From the NCBI GenBank assembly GCA_022495995.1, contig JAFEMH010000335.1, forward strand, positions 226,501 to 290,500: a stretch of 64,000 nt of DNA, given 5' to 3'. The notes below the pieces were generated by a model. That model had not been told where the DNA came from. It was given only the letters and a program-made list of their open reading frames with translations, and made no database searches. The position numbers were made by a program, and so were the translations under genes. The stretch is from Adenophora triphylla var. japonica (Eukaryota; Streptophyta; Magnoliopsida; Asterales; Campanulaceae). Shown here piece after piece: positions 1 to 11,208 of this stretch; position 1 is the first letter of the stretch, and each line of letters begins with the position of its first letter.

Positions 1-945
1 GTTACCACCCAATTTCGACGGCCAACAAATTAGCAAAATGAAATCACAATAAATTGTCCAAATCACCAACAATTTCAAAATCTAAATAAATTATACCAAA
101 ATGAAAGATAAAAATAAAAAATAACAACTTAAATCTCAGATCTAGATATGGGAAAGGTTTCAAAATTTTGATCTTTGCAATCAAGAATAAGGATGGAGAT
201 GAGATGAGGAGCGATTTTCATTTGGGGGGGGGGGGGGAGAAAGAGTGGACGAACTCAAAGATGAAAAGGAGGAGTTTAAAGTTAGCTAGGTGATGAAGAG
301 CATGGCAAGGGAGATTGGTAATGGGATGATGAGCTGGGAATGTGGGGGGTGGGCCGGTGGTCATAACCGAATGAGGAAGGGAGATTGGTGGTTATGGAAG
401 ATGAAGAAAATAGATAGGTTTAGTGAAGTAGAAGGATAAAATGTTGGGGTGAAATGGGAGGTAGGGTTGGGGGAGGGGACGAATTGGACATGGGTTTTCT
501 TTTCATTTCTTCTTTTCTTTTTTTTTTTTTTCTTTTTTTCTTTTTTTCTTTTTTGGGTTAGTTTAGATATTTTATATTTATAATTTTTATTCTTCAAAAA
601 TATTTATATTTATTACTATGTTGTAGTAAGTTCTTTTTTTATGAAATAAATGTATTATCTCAGATAATAATTTATTTTTTTATTATTTTATATAAATAAT
701 AAAATATAATATTAAAAAGAATTACAAATTAAATGTTAATTAAAAGTTAAAACTGGAATGACCAATATAGCCCTTACATGGCATGCACATGACCAAATTT
801 CGTTAAATTTCTAACGCCGTTAGGGGTCATGGGTCGAAGTAGAACTAAAGACAATTTAGAGTGTTACTGTGTGACAAAATTCGATCTGGGATGAAAAGTG
901 AGAGTGCCTAGATACTTTGGGAGGTAGGGGGGGTTAACGTATTTT
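1..945. other. Intergenic, probable repeat DNA, no gene seen
   Basis: I see no gene here. There is a G-run near 225-237 and a long pyrimidine-rich run near 500-555. The stretch around 805-880, with a palindromic CTAACGCCGTTAG core, has the look of dispersed plant repeat DNA, but I cannot assign it to a family. The open frames over this part are low-complexity Lys/Ser-rich translations with no recognisable domain. Confidence 0.5.
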
Positions 946-973
946 GGCCAAAAAAGAAAAAACAACAGAAGAA

Positions 974-989
974 CACACACACACACACA

Positions 990-1079
<90 letters not shown>

Positions 1080-1080
1080 G

Positions 1081-1140
<60 letters not shown>
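974..1140. repeat. Compound microsatellite (AC)n(AT)n(AG)n
   Basis: Three dinucleotide tracts follow each other without a break: AC up to about 1054, AT to about 1078, then AG to about 1140. The stepwise change of one base of the dinucleotide is typical of a compound microsatellite. The open frames reading His-Thr, Ile-Tyr and Glu-Arg repeats are by-products of it. Confidence 0.97.
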
Positions 1141-1144
<4 letters not shown>

Positions 1145-1626
1145 GAGAATGTGGTTTTAACTCTAACTTGGTAAATTTTTGCAAATAGATTTTTGAAAAA
1201 AACCAATTACCCTTCGTGTGTACTGAACAAGGGTGAGCAACAATTTTAAACTGTTCAACCACAATTGGTTCAAAATGTTCAGATACCATTGGTTAAACAA
1301 TTTCAAAATTTTCGACCACAGTTGTTTGAATAACCTTTAAATGTTCGATCGTTAGTGGCCGGACAATGTGAATATTTTTGGTCGACAGTCACCAAAAAAT
1401 TCAAAAATGTTAGCCACTACCAATCGAACCATAGTTACGAGAATTTGTTAAAAAACTCAAAAGAAAAACAATGCAAAAACGCTAAGAGTGTTCAAAATAC
1501 TTAAATTTACACCTGATTTAGGTTTTTTTTTTTTTCATGCATGATTGATCTTTCAAAATAATCTAGTAAATTTGAAGAGATAATTTTACAAGAATTTTGT
1601 AAGCCTGATGATGAAGATGAAGGAAG

Positions 1627-1702
<76 letters not shown>

Positions 1703-2116
1703 CTAATAATGGAGGTGGTATGGAACGCAAGAAATGTAATTTTGTAGGGTTTAAGAAATGTGAAAATTTAATAGGGAAAAATAAATATTTAATAGGTAGA
1801 TGAAATAAAAGGTTTAATGTTGCGGTTGTATTTTGTAGATATGTAAGTTATATTGAACATATTCAATTGCGGGTATATAACATTGCATTAAATGGTAATA
1901 TAATCATTTTAATTAATGACATTTTTGTAACAATTGCATTGTGGGGGGTATTTAGTAATTGTGCCGAGGTGATAATAATTCTTAGGATATAGTATTCCAT
2001 TAGTCTAATTTTATTTGACGTTTGATGATGAAATTAAAATTAAATGAGGAGAGGAGAGGAGGAGGAAGTATTTAAAAAAGGGAAAGTAAGCTCTACTATT
2101 AAATATTGAGGGAGTA
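1141..2116. other. Intergenic with a (TA)n microsatellite at 1631-1699
   Basis: There is no coding signal. A pure TA tract of about 35 units lies at 1631-1699. The stretch 1200-1460 contains repeated copies of a short motif around TTGTTCGACCAC and its variants, which suggests decayed repeat DNA. Nothing else is recognised. Confidence 0.6.
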
Positions 2117-2174
2117 CTCCCTTCGTCCTGCTATAAATTGCACATTTTTCTTATTATTTGGCATTTTATTATAA

Positions 2175-3508
2175 GAGGTGGTTTTTCATGAGAACAAGGG
2201 GATCCGTCTCATGCATGAGACGGGTCGATCCATGACCCATGGGGCATGATCCGTCAAATGGGCTTAGGTTCTAGGCAAAATCAAAACCAAAATCGCATAT
2301 GTAAAAATTAAATTCCGGCTTCGTTAACCGTTGGATCGTCGTGAAACTTCTGGGCTTTGGTCGCATCCCCTAGGCGCACATGATGACCGTTGGGATCTTC
2401 CAAATAATTGCCGAAGAGGGAGAAATGGCCGGCGGCGAAAACTGGCGAAAATCTCCAAAAATTCGCTATATTAAAAATCAAATTCCCGCTTCATTAACCG
2501 TTGGATCGTCGTCAAATTTTTGGGGTATGTTCGCATCACTCAGGCGCTCATATTGACCGTTGGGATCAGCAAAATAATCAGTAATAGTGTTTTTTTTAAA
2601 ATTTTTAAATTTTGTTTTTTTTTTCAGTTTGTGAAAAGTAATAGTTACTATAACATAATGTAATAATTGTATGCATATAAAGTAATAGTTTATATACATT
2701 AAAGTAATACATATATACAGAAAAGTAATAGTGTTTTTTTCTATGTTTTCTTCGTTTGGCAAAAGTAATACTTATTATATCTAAAATGTAACAAACGTGT
2801 TATTTATATGTAATATTATTTGTACATAATTGTAACACATATGTATAGATATCTATATGTTTTCAAACAATAAGTTACAAAATGAGTTCAAATTTATCAT
2901 GATACATGTAAAAGTATTACATTATCTATAGAAATATGTTACAATTTCATCTATCAAAGTGTTACATTTACTTGTATAAACTATTACATTCATATACATA
3001 AGTTATTACATTTGCCAAACGAAGAAAATATGGGGAAAAATATTATTACTTTTCTGTATATACTCCCTCCGTCCCATTAGTAATGGGAATTTTACTGTAG
3101 ATACGGGAATTAAGGAAAAGTGAATTATAGTGGAGGAAATAGTGAATTATAATGGTGTTGTGAGTATTAAAATAATGTAGGAGAGAGAATGAGTGGAGGG
3201 AATAGTAAAGATTCCTTTCCATTTTAGGAAGTTTGTGGTTTGTAATGGGACGACCAAAAAGGAAAGTTTGTGGTTTGTAATGGGACGGAGGGAGTATGTA
3301 TTACTTTAATGTATACAAACTATTACTTTATATGCATACAATTATTACATTATGTTATAGTAACTATTACTTTTCACAAGGCTGTTGGCTGAACTGGACC
3401 AAGGCATGGAATGACTTGGGCGAGCGCTGATACACCTTGGCGCGGGTCATGGATCCGATCCGTCTCATTCATGAGACGGGTATTCATGTTCTCACGTGAG
3501 TTTTTGTC
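2175..3508. mobile_element. Mutator-like non-autonomous element, copy 1
   Basis: The element is flanked by a 9-bp direct duplication TTATTATAA (2166-2174 and 3509-3517), the size expected for Mutator-like elements. Its imperfect terminal inverted repeats carry a GTGAGAAC-like end followed by the palindromic CCGTCTCAT..ATGAGACGG. The interior (about 2630-2800 against 3010-3380) is a long inverted repeat rich in AAAGTAATA motifs, so the single strand would fold back. It has no transposase. A Stowaway MITE sits in its right arm. A second copy of the family is at 13888-14673. Confidence 0.78.
3063..3294. mobile_element. Stowaway MITE nested in the Mutator-like element
   Basis: The termini are CTCCCTCCGTCCCATTAG and its inverted counterpart CTAATGGG-like/GGGACGGAGGGAG, flanked by TA on both sides (3061-3062 and 3295-3296). 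It lies inside the right arm of the fold-back region of the 2175-3508 element, so it inserted later. Confidence 0.85.
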
Positions 3509-3854
3509 TTATTATAAACTGCACACTTTTTAAAATGGCAAAGAATCTTAACTATTTCCTCCACTCATTCTCTTTCCTACATTATTTTAATGCTCGCAAT
3601 ACCATTATAATTAATATTCCCTCCACTCATTCTCTCTCTTATTTTACTTTTAAATTCACAATATTTGTATCATTTTTTTTCTTAATTCTCGCGCAAACAG
3701 TAAGTAACTGTGCAATTTCTACCGAAACGGAGGGAGTATATTTTAATTTATGAAATAGGAAAATATAACCAAATTACGATCGTCCGGTGTACATATAAAT
3801 GGTCGTTGCAGAACTTTCATGGCGCTTTCTTTCTGTCGCTCCCACTCTCAAATA

Positions 3855-4141
3855 CTCCATCCGTCCCACCAAAATTGATATTTATTTCCTTTTTAGTTCG
3901 CCTCAGCTAAATTGATACTTTCCAAAATGGAAGGGAATCTTTACTATTTACCCCACTCATTCTCTCTCCTATTTCACTTTTACACTCACAACATTCTCTC
4001 TCCTAACTATTCCTCCCACTCATTCTCTCTCCTATTTAATTTTTCATACTCACAACATTTTCTTTCACTTTTTCTCTCTCTTACTTTTTCTTAATCCGCG
4101 TGTCAAAAAATTTGGTATCAATTTTGATGGGACGGAGGAAG
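3855..4141. mobile_element. Stowaway MITE
   Basis: It begins CTCCATCCGTCCCACCAAAA and ends with the inverted ATTTTGATGGGACGGAGGAAG, flanked by TA. The interior has the common ACTCATTCTCTCTCCTATTT motif shared by several MITEs of this window. It lies about 480 bp upstream of the receptor kinase start. Confidence 0.85.
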
Positions 4142-4626
4142 TAAATAAAAAGTACCCTCCCTTTAATCAAATCGTATAATTATTTTTATCGACTTTGATT
4201 TTGACAACAGCTGTTGGTTTGAATTGTGTGTTTTTCAACTTGTTTTGTGGGTCCACCCACACACACCACAATTCAATTGAAAGTGGTTTACTCTCTGTAA
4301 AATGACTCCCTAATCAACAGGCTGGAAAGAGCTGTTTCTTCTTCACTAAAGCTCTCTCAAGAGCTTTCGTGGCGGCACTTGTACGCACACACTCCTTAAC
4401 TTGTTTCCACTTCAATTCAATTTCCCTCTCTCCTCAACTGCTTTTGCTCATTTCCAGTGAGGTAAGGGCTCTACTGAATTAAACCCTTCCATTTTCTTTC
4501 TGTTTTCCCTCTTTTGCTAACCTCCTAATTTCATTCCAACAAGCCCTAGGCCTAGGCTATTTATGTACTTAAATTTCTATTAATTGGAGCCTAATTGTTG
4601 GGGAATTTTGATTTGAGCTGCTAAAA
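4142..4626 (+). promoter_or_regulatory. Promoter and 5' leader region of the receptor kinase gene
   Basis: This is the non-repeat DNA between the nearest MITE and the THE1-type start codon. It is pyrimidine-rich near 4375-4450, as plant 5' leaders often are. A GTAAGG at 4462 could be a leader-intron donor, but I cannot pair it confidently with an acceptor. I do not see an unambiguous TATA box. Confidence 0.4.
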
Positions 4627-7149
4627 ATGGAGTCTTTCAAGTGGGTATGTCTAGTTCTAGCTGTTGTTATATCTGGGTACATGGGTTATGGGTCATTTGC
4701 CTATACTCCTACTGATAACTACTTGATTGCCTGTGGATCTTCCCGAAATGTAACTTACCTAGGTCAGACCTATGTTCCTGATTCGGTGAAATCTTCGGTT
4801 TTGTTGATGAAAAGTCAGCAGAATTCCTATGTTGCCACCTCCAATTCCACTGCCCCATCCCCAGTCTACCAGTCAGCTCGAGTTTTCCAGTCCAGAGGGT
4901 CTTATAAATTCGACATTAAAGAAGAGGGTCGCCATTGGGTTCGTCTCTACTTGTACCCTCTTCCTGGTCACAACCTTACGGCTGCCTCATTTACCGTTGT
5001 CACTGAAAGTTTCGTTCTCTTGAAGGACTTTAGTTTCAAGAACTATAATGGTTCATATCTCTTTAGAGAGTTCACAGTCAATGTGGCTGATGATAATTTG
5101 ATTCTTTATTTCATCCCTTCAAACAATTCAATCGCCTTTGTTAATGCCATTGAGGTTGTTTCCGCTCCACATGCATTGATCCCTGATCAGGCACCTCCTG
5201 TGTCTCCGTCTTCTACTTTTAGTGGTCTCTCGGAACTTGCTTTCGAAACTATTTATCGTTTGAACATGGGTGGGCCCTTGATCACGCCCCAGAATGATAC
5301 CCTAGGGAAAATTTGGGAGAATGATGAGAAGTACCTCCATGTTAACAGCTCTGCTGTAAAAGTTTCGGTTAACCCTTCAATCATTCAGTATTCGCCAGCT
5401 GTCACTGTTGAAACAGCACCAAATTGGGTTTACGCAACTGCTCAAACCATGGGAGATGCTAATGTGACCGACTTGAACTTCAATATCACATGGGTCCTAC
5501 CAGTGGATCCGAACTTCATGTACTTTGTGCGTGTGCATTTCTGTGATATAGTCGGTACTTCTATGAACAGTATTGTGTTCAACCTGTATATAAATTCTGA
5601 TCTTGCTGCTAGGAGTCTTGACCCATCGAGCATAGCTGGTAAGTTGAATGTGCCAATTTACAAAGACTTTGTCGTTAACTCTTCTGCCGATTCAGATACG
5701 CTATCTATTAGTGTGGGTCCTGATTCTAGTGAGGACCCTACAAATGCTATTATGAATGGTCTTGAAATTTTGAAAGTTAGCAATGAGGCTAGAAGCCTAG
5801 ATGGGCTTTCTCCAGTTGAGGCTCTGCTTGTAACGCCATCAAAGAAGAGCAAGACTGGAATCATCATAGGCTCAGTTGTAGGAGCTTCTGCTGCCATGTT
5901 GCTTTTGGGCTTGTGCTTCTGTTGCTTGTTTACTCGTAGGTCAGAGGCTACTCACCAGGGGCATTCGTGGCTTCCTCTGCCTCTATATGGAAATTCTCTC
6001 ACTTTGACAAAAATGTCCACTGTTTCACAGAAGAGTGGAACTGCGAGCTGCATCTCGTTAGCCGCCAGCAATCTTGGCCGGGTCTTTACGTTCCAAGAAA
6101 TAATGGAGGCCACTAATAAGTTTGATGAAACCTTGCTTCTCGGAGTGGGGGGTTTTGGTAGGGTATACAAGGGAACGCTGGAAGATGGGACCCATCTGGC
6201 TGTCAAAAGAGGAAACCCGAGATCTGAACAAGGTCTCGCCGAATTCCGGACTGAGATCGAAATGTTATCTAAGCTTCGGCACCGACACCTCGTATCCCTC
6301 ATTGGGTATTGTGATGAACGGTCAGAAATGATTCTAGTGTATGAGTACATGGCGAATGGCCCTCTCAGGAGCCATCTTTATGGAACTGATCTCCCTCCGC
6401 TTACTTGGAAGCAACGCCTCGAGATTTGTATTGGGGCTGCTAGAGGCCTTCATTATCTCCACACTGGAGCAGCTCAAAGTATAATTCACCGCGATGTAAA
6501 GACAACTAACATACTCTTGGATGAGAACTTTGTCTCCAAAGTTGCTGATTTCGGGCTCTCAAAAGCGGGACCCGCTCTGGATCAAACACATGTCAGTACA
6601 GCTGTCAAGGGTAGTTTCGGTTATCTCGATCCCGAATATTTCAGACGGCAGCAGTTGACAGAGAAATCAGACGTGTACTCATTTGGTGTTGTCCTAATGG
6701 AAGTTCTGTGCACGAGACCAGCTTTAAACCCCGTTCTTCCAAGGGACCAAGTCAATATTGCTGAATGGGCGATGATGTGGCAAAAGAAGGGCATGTTGGA
6801 TCAGATCATGGATACAAATCTCGTGGGGAAGGTGAATTCGGCTTCTTTGAAAAAGTTTGGTGAGACAGCAGAGAAATGTTTGTCTGAGTATGGAGTAGAC
6901 AGGCCTTCAATGGGAGATGTCTTATGGAACTTAGAGTATGCTCTCCAGCTCGAGGAGACCTCATCAGCTCTCATGGAGCCTGATGATAACAGCACAAACC
7001 ATATTCCTGGAATCCCGATGAGCCCACTTGAGCCGTTTGATAACAGTGTTAGTATGATTGAGGGTAATTCAGGCACGGATGATGATGATGCAGAAGATGT
7101 TGCCACTAGTGCTGTTTTCTCTCAGCTGGTAAATCCTCATGGAAGGTGA
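4627..7149 (+). CDS. THE1: THESEUS1-type CrRLK1L receptor kinase
   Basis: This is a plasma-membrane receptor-like kinase of the Catharanthus RLK1-like family. By family knowledge it senses cell-wall integrity and RALF peptides and restrains growth when the wall is damaged. The single intact frame encodes 840 residues, close to Arabidopsis THE1 (about 855), and family members are typically intronless. Visible parts: signal peptide about 1-25; tandem malectin-like extracellular region about 30-390 with many N-glycosylation sites; membrane helix about 411-436; kinase about 495-770. The kinase has the Gly loop GVGGFGRVYKG (506-516), Lys527 in LAVKR, HRDVKTTN with Asp623, and DFG at 641-643, so it should be catalytically active. 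The acidic tail ends AEDVATSAVFSQLVNPHGR, very like THE1. The start is the first in-frame ATG before the hydrophobic signal. The closest alternative is another CrRLK1L such as HERK or FERONIA, but the kinase and tail match THE1 best. Confidence 0.94.
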   Translation: MESFKWVCLVLAVVISGYMGYGSFAYTPTDNYLIACGSSRNVTYLGQTYVPDSVKSSVLLMKSQQNSYVATSNSTAPSPVYQSARVFQSRGSYKFDIKEEGRHWVRLYLYPLPGHNLTAASFTVVTESFVLLKDFSFKNYNGSYLFREFTVNVADDNLILYFIPSNNSIAFVNAIEVVSAPHALIPDQAPPVSPSSTFSGLSELAFETIYRLNMGGPLITPQNDTLGKIWENDEKYLHVNSSAVKVSVNPSIIQYSPAVTVETAPNWVYATAQTMGDANVTDLNFNITWVLPVDPNFMYFVRVHFCDIVGTSMNSIVFNLYINSDLAARSLDPSSIAGKLNVPIYKDFVVNSSADSDTLSISVGPDSSEDPTNAIMNGLEILKVSNEARSLDGLSPVEALLVTPSKKSKTGIIIGSVVGASAAMLLLGLCFCCLFTRRSEATHQGHSWLPLPLYGNSLTLTKMSTVSQKSGTASCISLAASNLGRVFTFQEIMEATNKFDETLLLGVGGFGRVYKGTLEDGTHLAVKRGNPRSEQGLAEFRTEIEMLSKLRHRHLVSLIGYCDERSEMILVYEYMANGPLRSHLYGTDLPPLTWKQRLEICIGAARGLHYLHTGAAQSIIHRDVKTTNILLDENFVSKVADFGLSKAGPALDQTHVSTAVKGSFGYLDPEYFRRQQLTEKSDVYSFGVVLMEVLCTRPALNPVLPRDQVNIAEWAMMWQKKGMLDQIMDTNLVGKVNSASLKKFGETAEKCLSEYGVDRPSMGDVLWNLEYALQLEETSSALMEPDDNSTNHIPGIPMSPLEPFDNSVSMIEGNSGTDDDDAEDVATSAVFSQLVNPHGR

Positions 7150-8019
7150 TGTGACTGCCCCTCACATAGGTAAAGGTGATAACTTTTTCCTTTTTTTTTG
7201 AGTTCCACTTCAGTTTTTCGCAGTATTATGATTTTTTTCTGTATTATAGTTGAAGCTGTTGCGTGAATAACTGCAAGTGTACCATTGTTTTGATTTCAAT
7301 CTTAGTGGGTTTTAGTCGCCCTTGTTATATCTTTATACATATATAGCCAACTCGATCTGCATCATATGTTGTGATCATTCAATCATAGAAAGATATAGAA
7401 ATTTTAGCTTCTTTTACGATGTCCTTGGCTCATACCTTGTGCAGTTGTTGACAGTGTTTGGTCTCATCTTCTGTAGAAACCTTCATAGTTATGCTCCCTT
7501 ACCCCGTCTCTCTTACAAAAAGTGACACGTAATTAGGATGAAGGGAGTAATACCTACGTTTTTATACCGTACATGTAGATAATTTTAATTATGAATATAT
7601 TCTCAGAAGTTAGAAGAACAAGAGTGAGTTGATCTATGAATGATTGTTAGGATCTTTAATCTTTTGGTCAATCTGTCAAAAGCTATTAGGGTTTGAAGAT
7701 TGTTTTAGAAAGGGAAATCACTTGGGGAGCTCTGTGAATAGAAAGTCGTGGCATGTAAACTTTCTGATAATTCATAAAATTGGAAAGAGAGAGAGAGATG
7801 TGGAAATTGAAAGATGACCTTATCTCTATTTTCTTCTTCAAATCTCAGAATCTAAGAATGGCCTCATTTCACGGCTGCATATGCAGCTCTTACCCATGAG
7901 CAACATTCTTGCTTAGATTTCCTCCTCCATTTGCTAATTTATTAGTCTAAGTTCATGGCATTGACTTCTGGATGTTCCAACATGTCAGTAATCTAAAGCC
8001 AAGAAGAGTTGACTTATTG
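7150..8019. other. 3' flank of the receptor kinase gene and intergenic DNA
   Basis: The first 150-200 bp are T-rich and probably the 3' untranslated region. A degenerate MITE-like end (AGGATGAAGGGAGTAA) lies near 7535, but I cannot find its partner. Nothing else is recognised. Confidence 0.45.
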
Positions 8020-8438
8020 TTACAGATCTAGGCAGCATAAGCAAATAAGAAGGATAAACACTATTAATCCGTTGATTGTCGTAACAACACCGGAAGAACA
8101 GTTTTCAATAACCTATTGATTCAATGAATACTAGGAAATTGACATCAAATTTAACACATACGCTCAATATCAAAATTCTATTAATCAAACGCCAATTTTC
8201 AGAATTACACATACCTATTTTTATAAGACTTTTACGACTTGGAAAACAAGCCAAATATATCTAATAATACTCCTAACCAATATGGTAATCTAATAGACCA
8301 TTATTTCATCAAAATAAAGTTCTAATATACTTCTAATATCGAAAATACTAACAATCTAATATTAAATCAGAAATGACAATAAACTAACATTAATAATTAA
8401 ATTAAACCTTAAGCTTATTACTATATTAATCTTCATCA
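8020..8438 (-). repeat. LTR-like direct repeat, 3' copy (minus strand)
   Basis: This stretch is repeated in the same orientation at about 9040-9484. Shared landmarks include CTCAATATCAAAATTCTATT and GACTTGGAAAACAAGCCAAA. On the minus strand it starts TGATGAAGATTAATATAG, directly after a purine tract GTCGAGGGGAA, which looks like the polypurine tract before a 3' LTR. The two copies differ by many substitutions and small gaps, so the insertion is old. The distal boundary is uncertain. Confidence 0.6.
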
Positions 8439-9040
8439 TTCCCCTCGACTTCGAAAAATTAAGCCCTCGAATTTGGAACAACTTGCAGTTGAATTTGTAG
8501 TAGCACAAAGAGAGCTTGTAACATGAGCATCCTTCCATTTGCCCTTTAGACATTAGAATATAAAAAATTTGAATCCTTGGGCAACTTAAAAAATTTGCTT
8601 ACTTGAGTAACAACATCCATCCAATTAGTTCAATGAAGCCTAATAAACTCATTGAGTAGCAAGTTTTTTTTTTATGTAATTTGAAGATGCCTTCGTAGGT
8701 GGGCTATGGAAGTCAAACGGATCTGAATAAGGATGAGTAATTTGTATGTCTTCAAAATTCAAGATCAATTCTTCTTGAGGAAATTCAAAGCCAATTGTTT
8801 TCATACCAATCGGGTGTGATGTCACTAATTGACAGATTTCTCGCAATGACATTCGTCAAAAGCTAGAGGTTTTGACCAATCAACAAATTGATCAGGACGT
8901 GCAGATTCGATGAAAGGTGACGATACATCAAACATTTTTTTTGTAAATTTTCTTTTTCGAGAAAAAAGGAAAAAAAATGATAAAGAAATAATTTAACTGA
9001 ATTAAGAAAAAAAAAATCAGTTTTAGGCGTTGATAACAAC
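8439..9040 (-). mobile_element. Internal part of an old LTR element without recognisable pol
   Basis: This lies between the two direct repeats. Its minus-strand order (repeat, about 600 bp, purine tract, repeat) is that of an internally deleted LTR retrotransposon, but no reverse transcriptase, integrase or Gag motif can be read. The short minus-strand frames at 8649-8852 and 8863-9144 match nothing I recognise. Confidence 0.45.
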
Positions 9041-9484
9041 TGATGTAGGCAACGGAAGCAAATAAGAAGGATAGACATTATTAGTCCGTTGATTGCCGTA
9101 ACAATACCGGAAGAACATTCTTCAATAATCTTTTGATTAAACAAATACTAGTAAATTGGCATCAAAAGTAACACATTCACGTTATGAATAATAAAAAGAC
9201 CCGCTCAATATCAAAATTCTATTAATCAAACACCAATTTTCGAAATTACACAAAAACCTATTTTTATAAGACTTCTATGACTTGGAAAACAAGCCAAACC
9301 TATCTAATAGTACTCCTAAACTAAATGGTAATCTAATAATAGACCATTATTTTATCAAAATAAAGTCTTGATATATTTCTAATACCGAAAATATTAACAA
9401 TCTAATATTAAATCCGAAATGACAATAAAATAACAATAACAATTAAATTAAACCTTAAACTTATTACTATATTAATCTTCATCA
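9041..9484 (-). repeat. LTR-like direct repeat, 5' copy (minus strand)
   Basis: This is the second copy of the repeat at 8020-8438. On the minus strand it starts TGATGAAGATTAATATAG at 9484. The outer 5 bp (CTTAC) resemble CTTAT outside the other copy, a possible target duplication with one mismatch. Confidence 0.58.
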
Positions 9485-10012
9485 CTTACTCTATAACATG
9501 TGTTTTTAAAATCCATATAATTGTGAGCAAAGATTCTCCTTGTCGTTTGTGAATCTAACATGGAGGAATTCCTAGTAATATTATTCTCTTCCCATTACTT
9601 CCACTACAAGAAAACAGGGCAACTGAAACGAATTCGTGCTGTTTTTGAAACTCAAGGATGCATTATTACACAGATTGATGAATCACGTAATTCCTGCAAT
9701 CCTTTTGCATGAGTTTGCTTGTATTTTGTTAAAGTTAATTTTTTTGTGCCTAAGCCGGATATTATTTTATCTGTTTCTAGTTGCGACGATAGGACACAAA
9801 TTTCGAAATGTTAGGAAGGTGCAGGTAGTGATATTCCAAAAAAAAACAAACTAAATACTTCAACAACTAGAACGGAATTTCTCTACGTAATGTAGAGAGT
9901 ACAAGTACAAGTTACATCAGTTCGTACCCAATGTCCGAATCTGAATTATTTGAACAAGAAGCTAAATTACCAGTAAGCTCACTTAAAATTCAAAACACCT
10001 GAAAACATGAAC
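9485..10012. other. Intergenic, 3' flank of the root-cap gene
   Basis: I see no gene. The part nearest 10012 is the likely 3' untranslated region of the minus-strand gene. The frame at 9636-9854 is hydrophobic without a recognisable family. Confidence 0.4.
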
Positions 10013-11120
10013 TCATTTCCTGCAAACTATCCCATTCCCACTGCTGGATCCACTTGTACAATCTAGGGTTCCGTACAACATCACCTTAGAGTTATCTCTT
10101 CCTTTACCTGGAGAAAACACGCACGAATTACAGTGTGTAGACACGAGCGATTCAGTTCTGTACTTATCTTCACCCCCCACAACCGCCATTGCAACACCTA
10201 GTTTTGCTGGATTCTTGAAATCCGGCTGGTAGGTCCTACCGAGCACACCTTCTACGTCTGACGAAAGACCGTAGAATCTAAACTGCACCTCAAGATGGGC
10301 AAAACAGTCACCTGACGGAATCTGATAGTTATGAATCCTGTCATCTTCCTTGGTGATGGGGACCACATTGAGTGAAATCTCTGCAACTTCACGGATAGTA
10401 ACGAGGACACTGTTTTTTATTGAAGTTCTCTCTACCCTTAGATCACCTTCCGGAGACTCCCATAAAGCTGGGTACCCTTCTGGGAGGACAAGGTCAACTC
10501 CGTTGTAGGAGAACTTCAAATGGTCAACTTCTTGACCCCAAGTGGTTGACTTTATGGCCTCTGCGGTGAAAGAGGAGGAGTCAAAGAGGAATCCTAATGC
10601 CTGAATCCATGTGTAGTCCCTGGTTCTACCAGCTGGCCTTAGGCCAATGAAACGAGAGTTGATTTGAAGGTTGCGATCAGAAACTAAGGTGAAATGCTCA
10701 TTGCTTTTGCCATGGAAGTAGAAAACAATCCCGTCTCCACCTATGAAGCGTGGGTCCAAACATGCAGCTCCGGGACCCTCACAATCCGGCTTCCTTTCTG
10801 TTATATATCAGAAGTATATGAATCAGTTAGGAAAATAAATGGAGAAAAAATATTTGTTATACGTATATATGGAGTATTATTAACGATGACTTACTCTTGC
10901 AGCTAGCTTCGCATTTGGGAGAATTACAGTTGACGTAACATGCTTTAGCTTTGGGGTCGGAAGGATAAGTAGAGGGGCATTCGTCGGGACATTGAATACT
11001 TTGGAGAAAGCATTTGCTGCTTGGAGAGTAGCAGGTTGTTGTAGCTCCATAAATCTGGGCTACACCAGATAAAGAAATGAGCACAAGAGTAAACAAGAAG
11101 TTTGAGTTTACCATCTTCAT
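10013..11120 (-). CDS. Secreted root-cap / LEA-related protein
   Basis: The gene has two exons on the minus strand: 11120-10895 (donor GTAAGT) and 10797-10013 (acceptor AACAG), joined in phase 1, giving 336 residues. The N-terminus (1-25) is a signal peptide ending near AQIYG. A Cys-rich segment follows (about 28-90, with CYSPSSKCF, CPDECPSTYP and CYVNCNSPKCEASC). Then comes GAACLDPRFIGGDG and the long conserved body typical of the plant root-cap/LEA-related family (Arabidopsis At5g54370, At4g27400). The final Cys pair lies in THCNSC. The molecular role of the family is unknown; an extracellular protein is inferred. The start is the first of two nearby ATGs (11120 and 11114). It faces the THE1-type gene; the Arabidopsis homologues of the two have neighbouring locus numbers. 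Confidence 0.88.
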
Positions 11121-11201
11121 GGGCAGTTAGGTCCTTATGCTCTTGGAGATGTGAGCTTGAAGTGAAGATGGATATATTATTCCACTCTTTTTGGGTTGCT
11201 A

Positions 11202-11208
11202 CTTATAG
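11202..11208 (-). promoter_or_regulatory. TATA box of the root-cap gene
   Basis: On the minus strand the motif CTATAAG lies 82-88 bp upstream of the start codon. This places transcription start near 11175 and gives a leader of roughly 55 bases. It is consistent with a regulated, TATA-dependent promoter. Confidence 0.6.

Larger units (their letters stand above)
2117..3736. mobile_element. Stowaway MITE, split by a larger element
   Basis: The left end begins TA|CTCCCTTCGTCC at 2115 and the right end reads ACGGAGGGAG|TA at 3727-3738. This gives the Tc1/mariner-type Stowaway inverted termini and TA target duplication. The arms (2117-2174 and 3509-3736) hold the matching subterminal motif TATAAATTGCACA / TATAAACTGCACA. 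The middle, 2175-3508, is a separate insertion with its own 9-bp target duplication. Confidence 0.8.

Noticed and set aside
864..1289. Overlapping open frames on both strands over 864-1289
   Set aside because: They are translations of the AC/AT/AG microsatellite (runs of Thr-His, Ser-Leu and Glu-Arg), with no conserved part outside it.
3496..4094. Short plus-strand frames rich in Ser, Phe and Leu
   Set aside because: They translate the CATTCTCTCTCCTATTT interiors of Stowaway MITEs. The same frames recur at 23.4, 29.6, 59 and 63.7 kb for the same kind of reason.
7860..7990. Possible microRNA hairpin downstream of THE1
   Set aside because: I saw a weak inverted resemblance between 7860-7990 and 11880-11990, but no known mature microRNA sequence and no good local hairpin.
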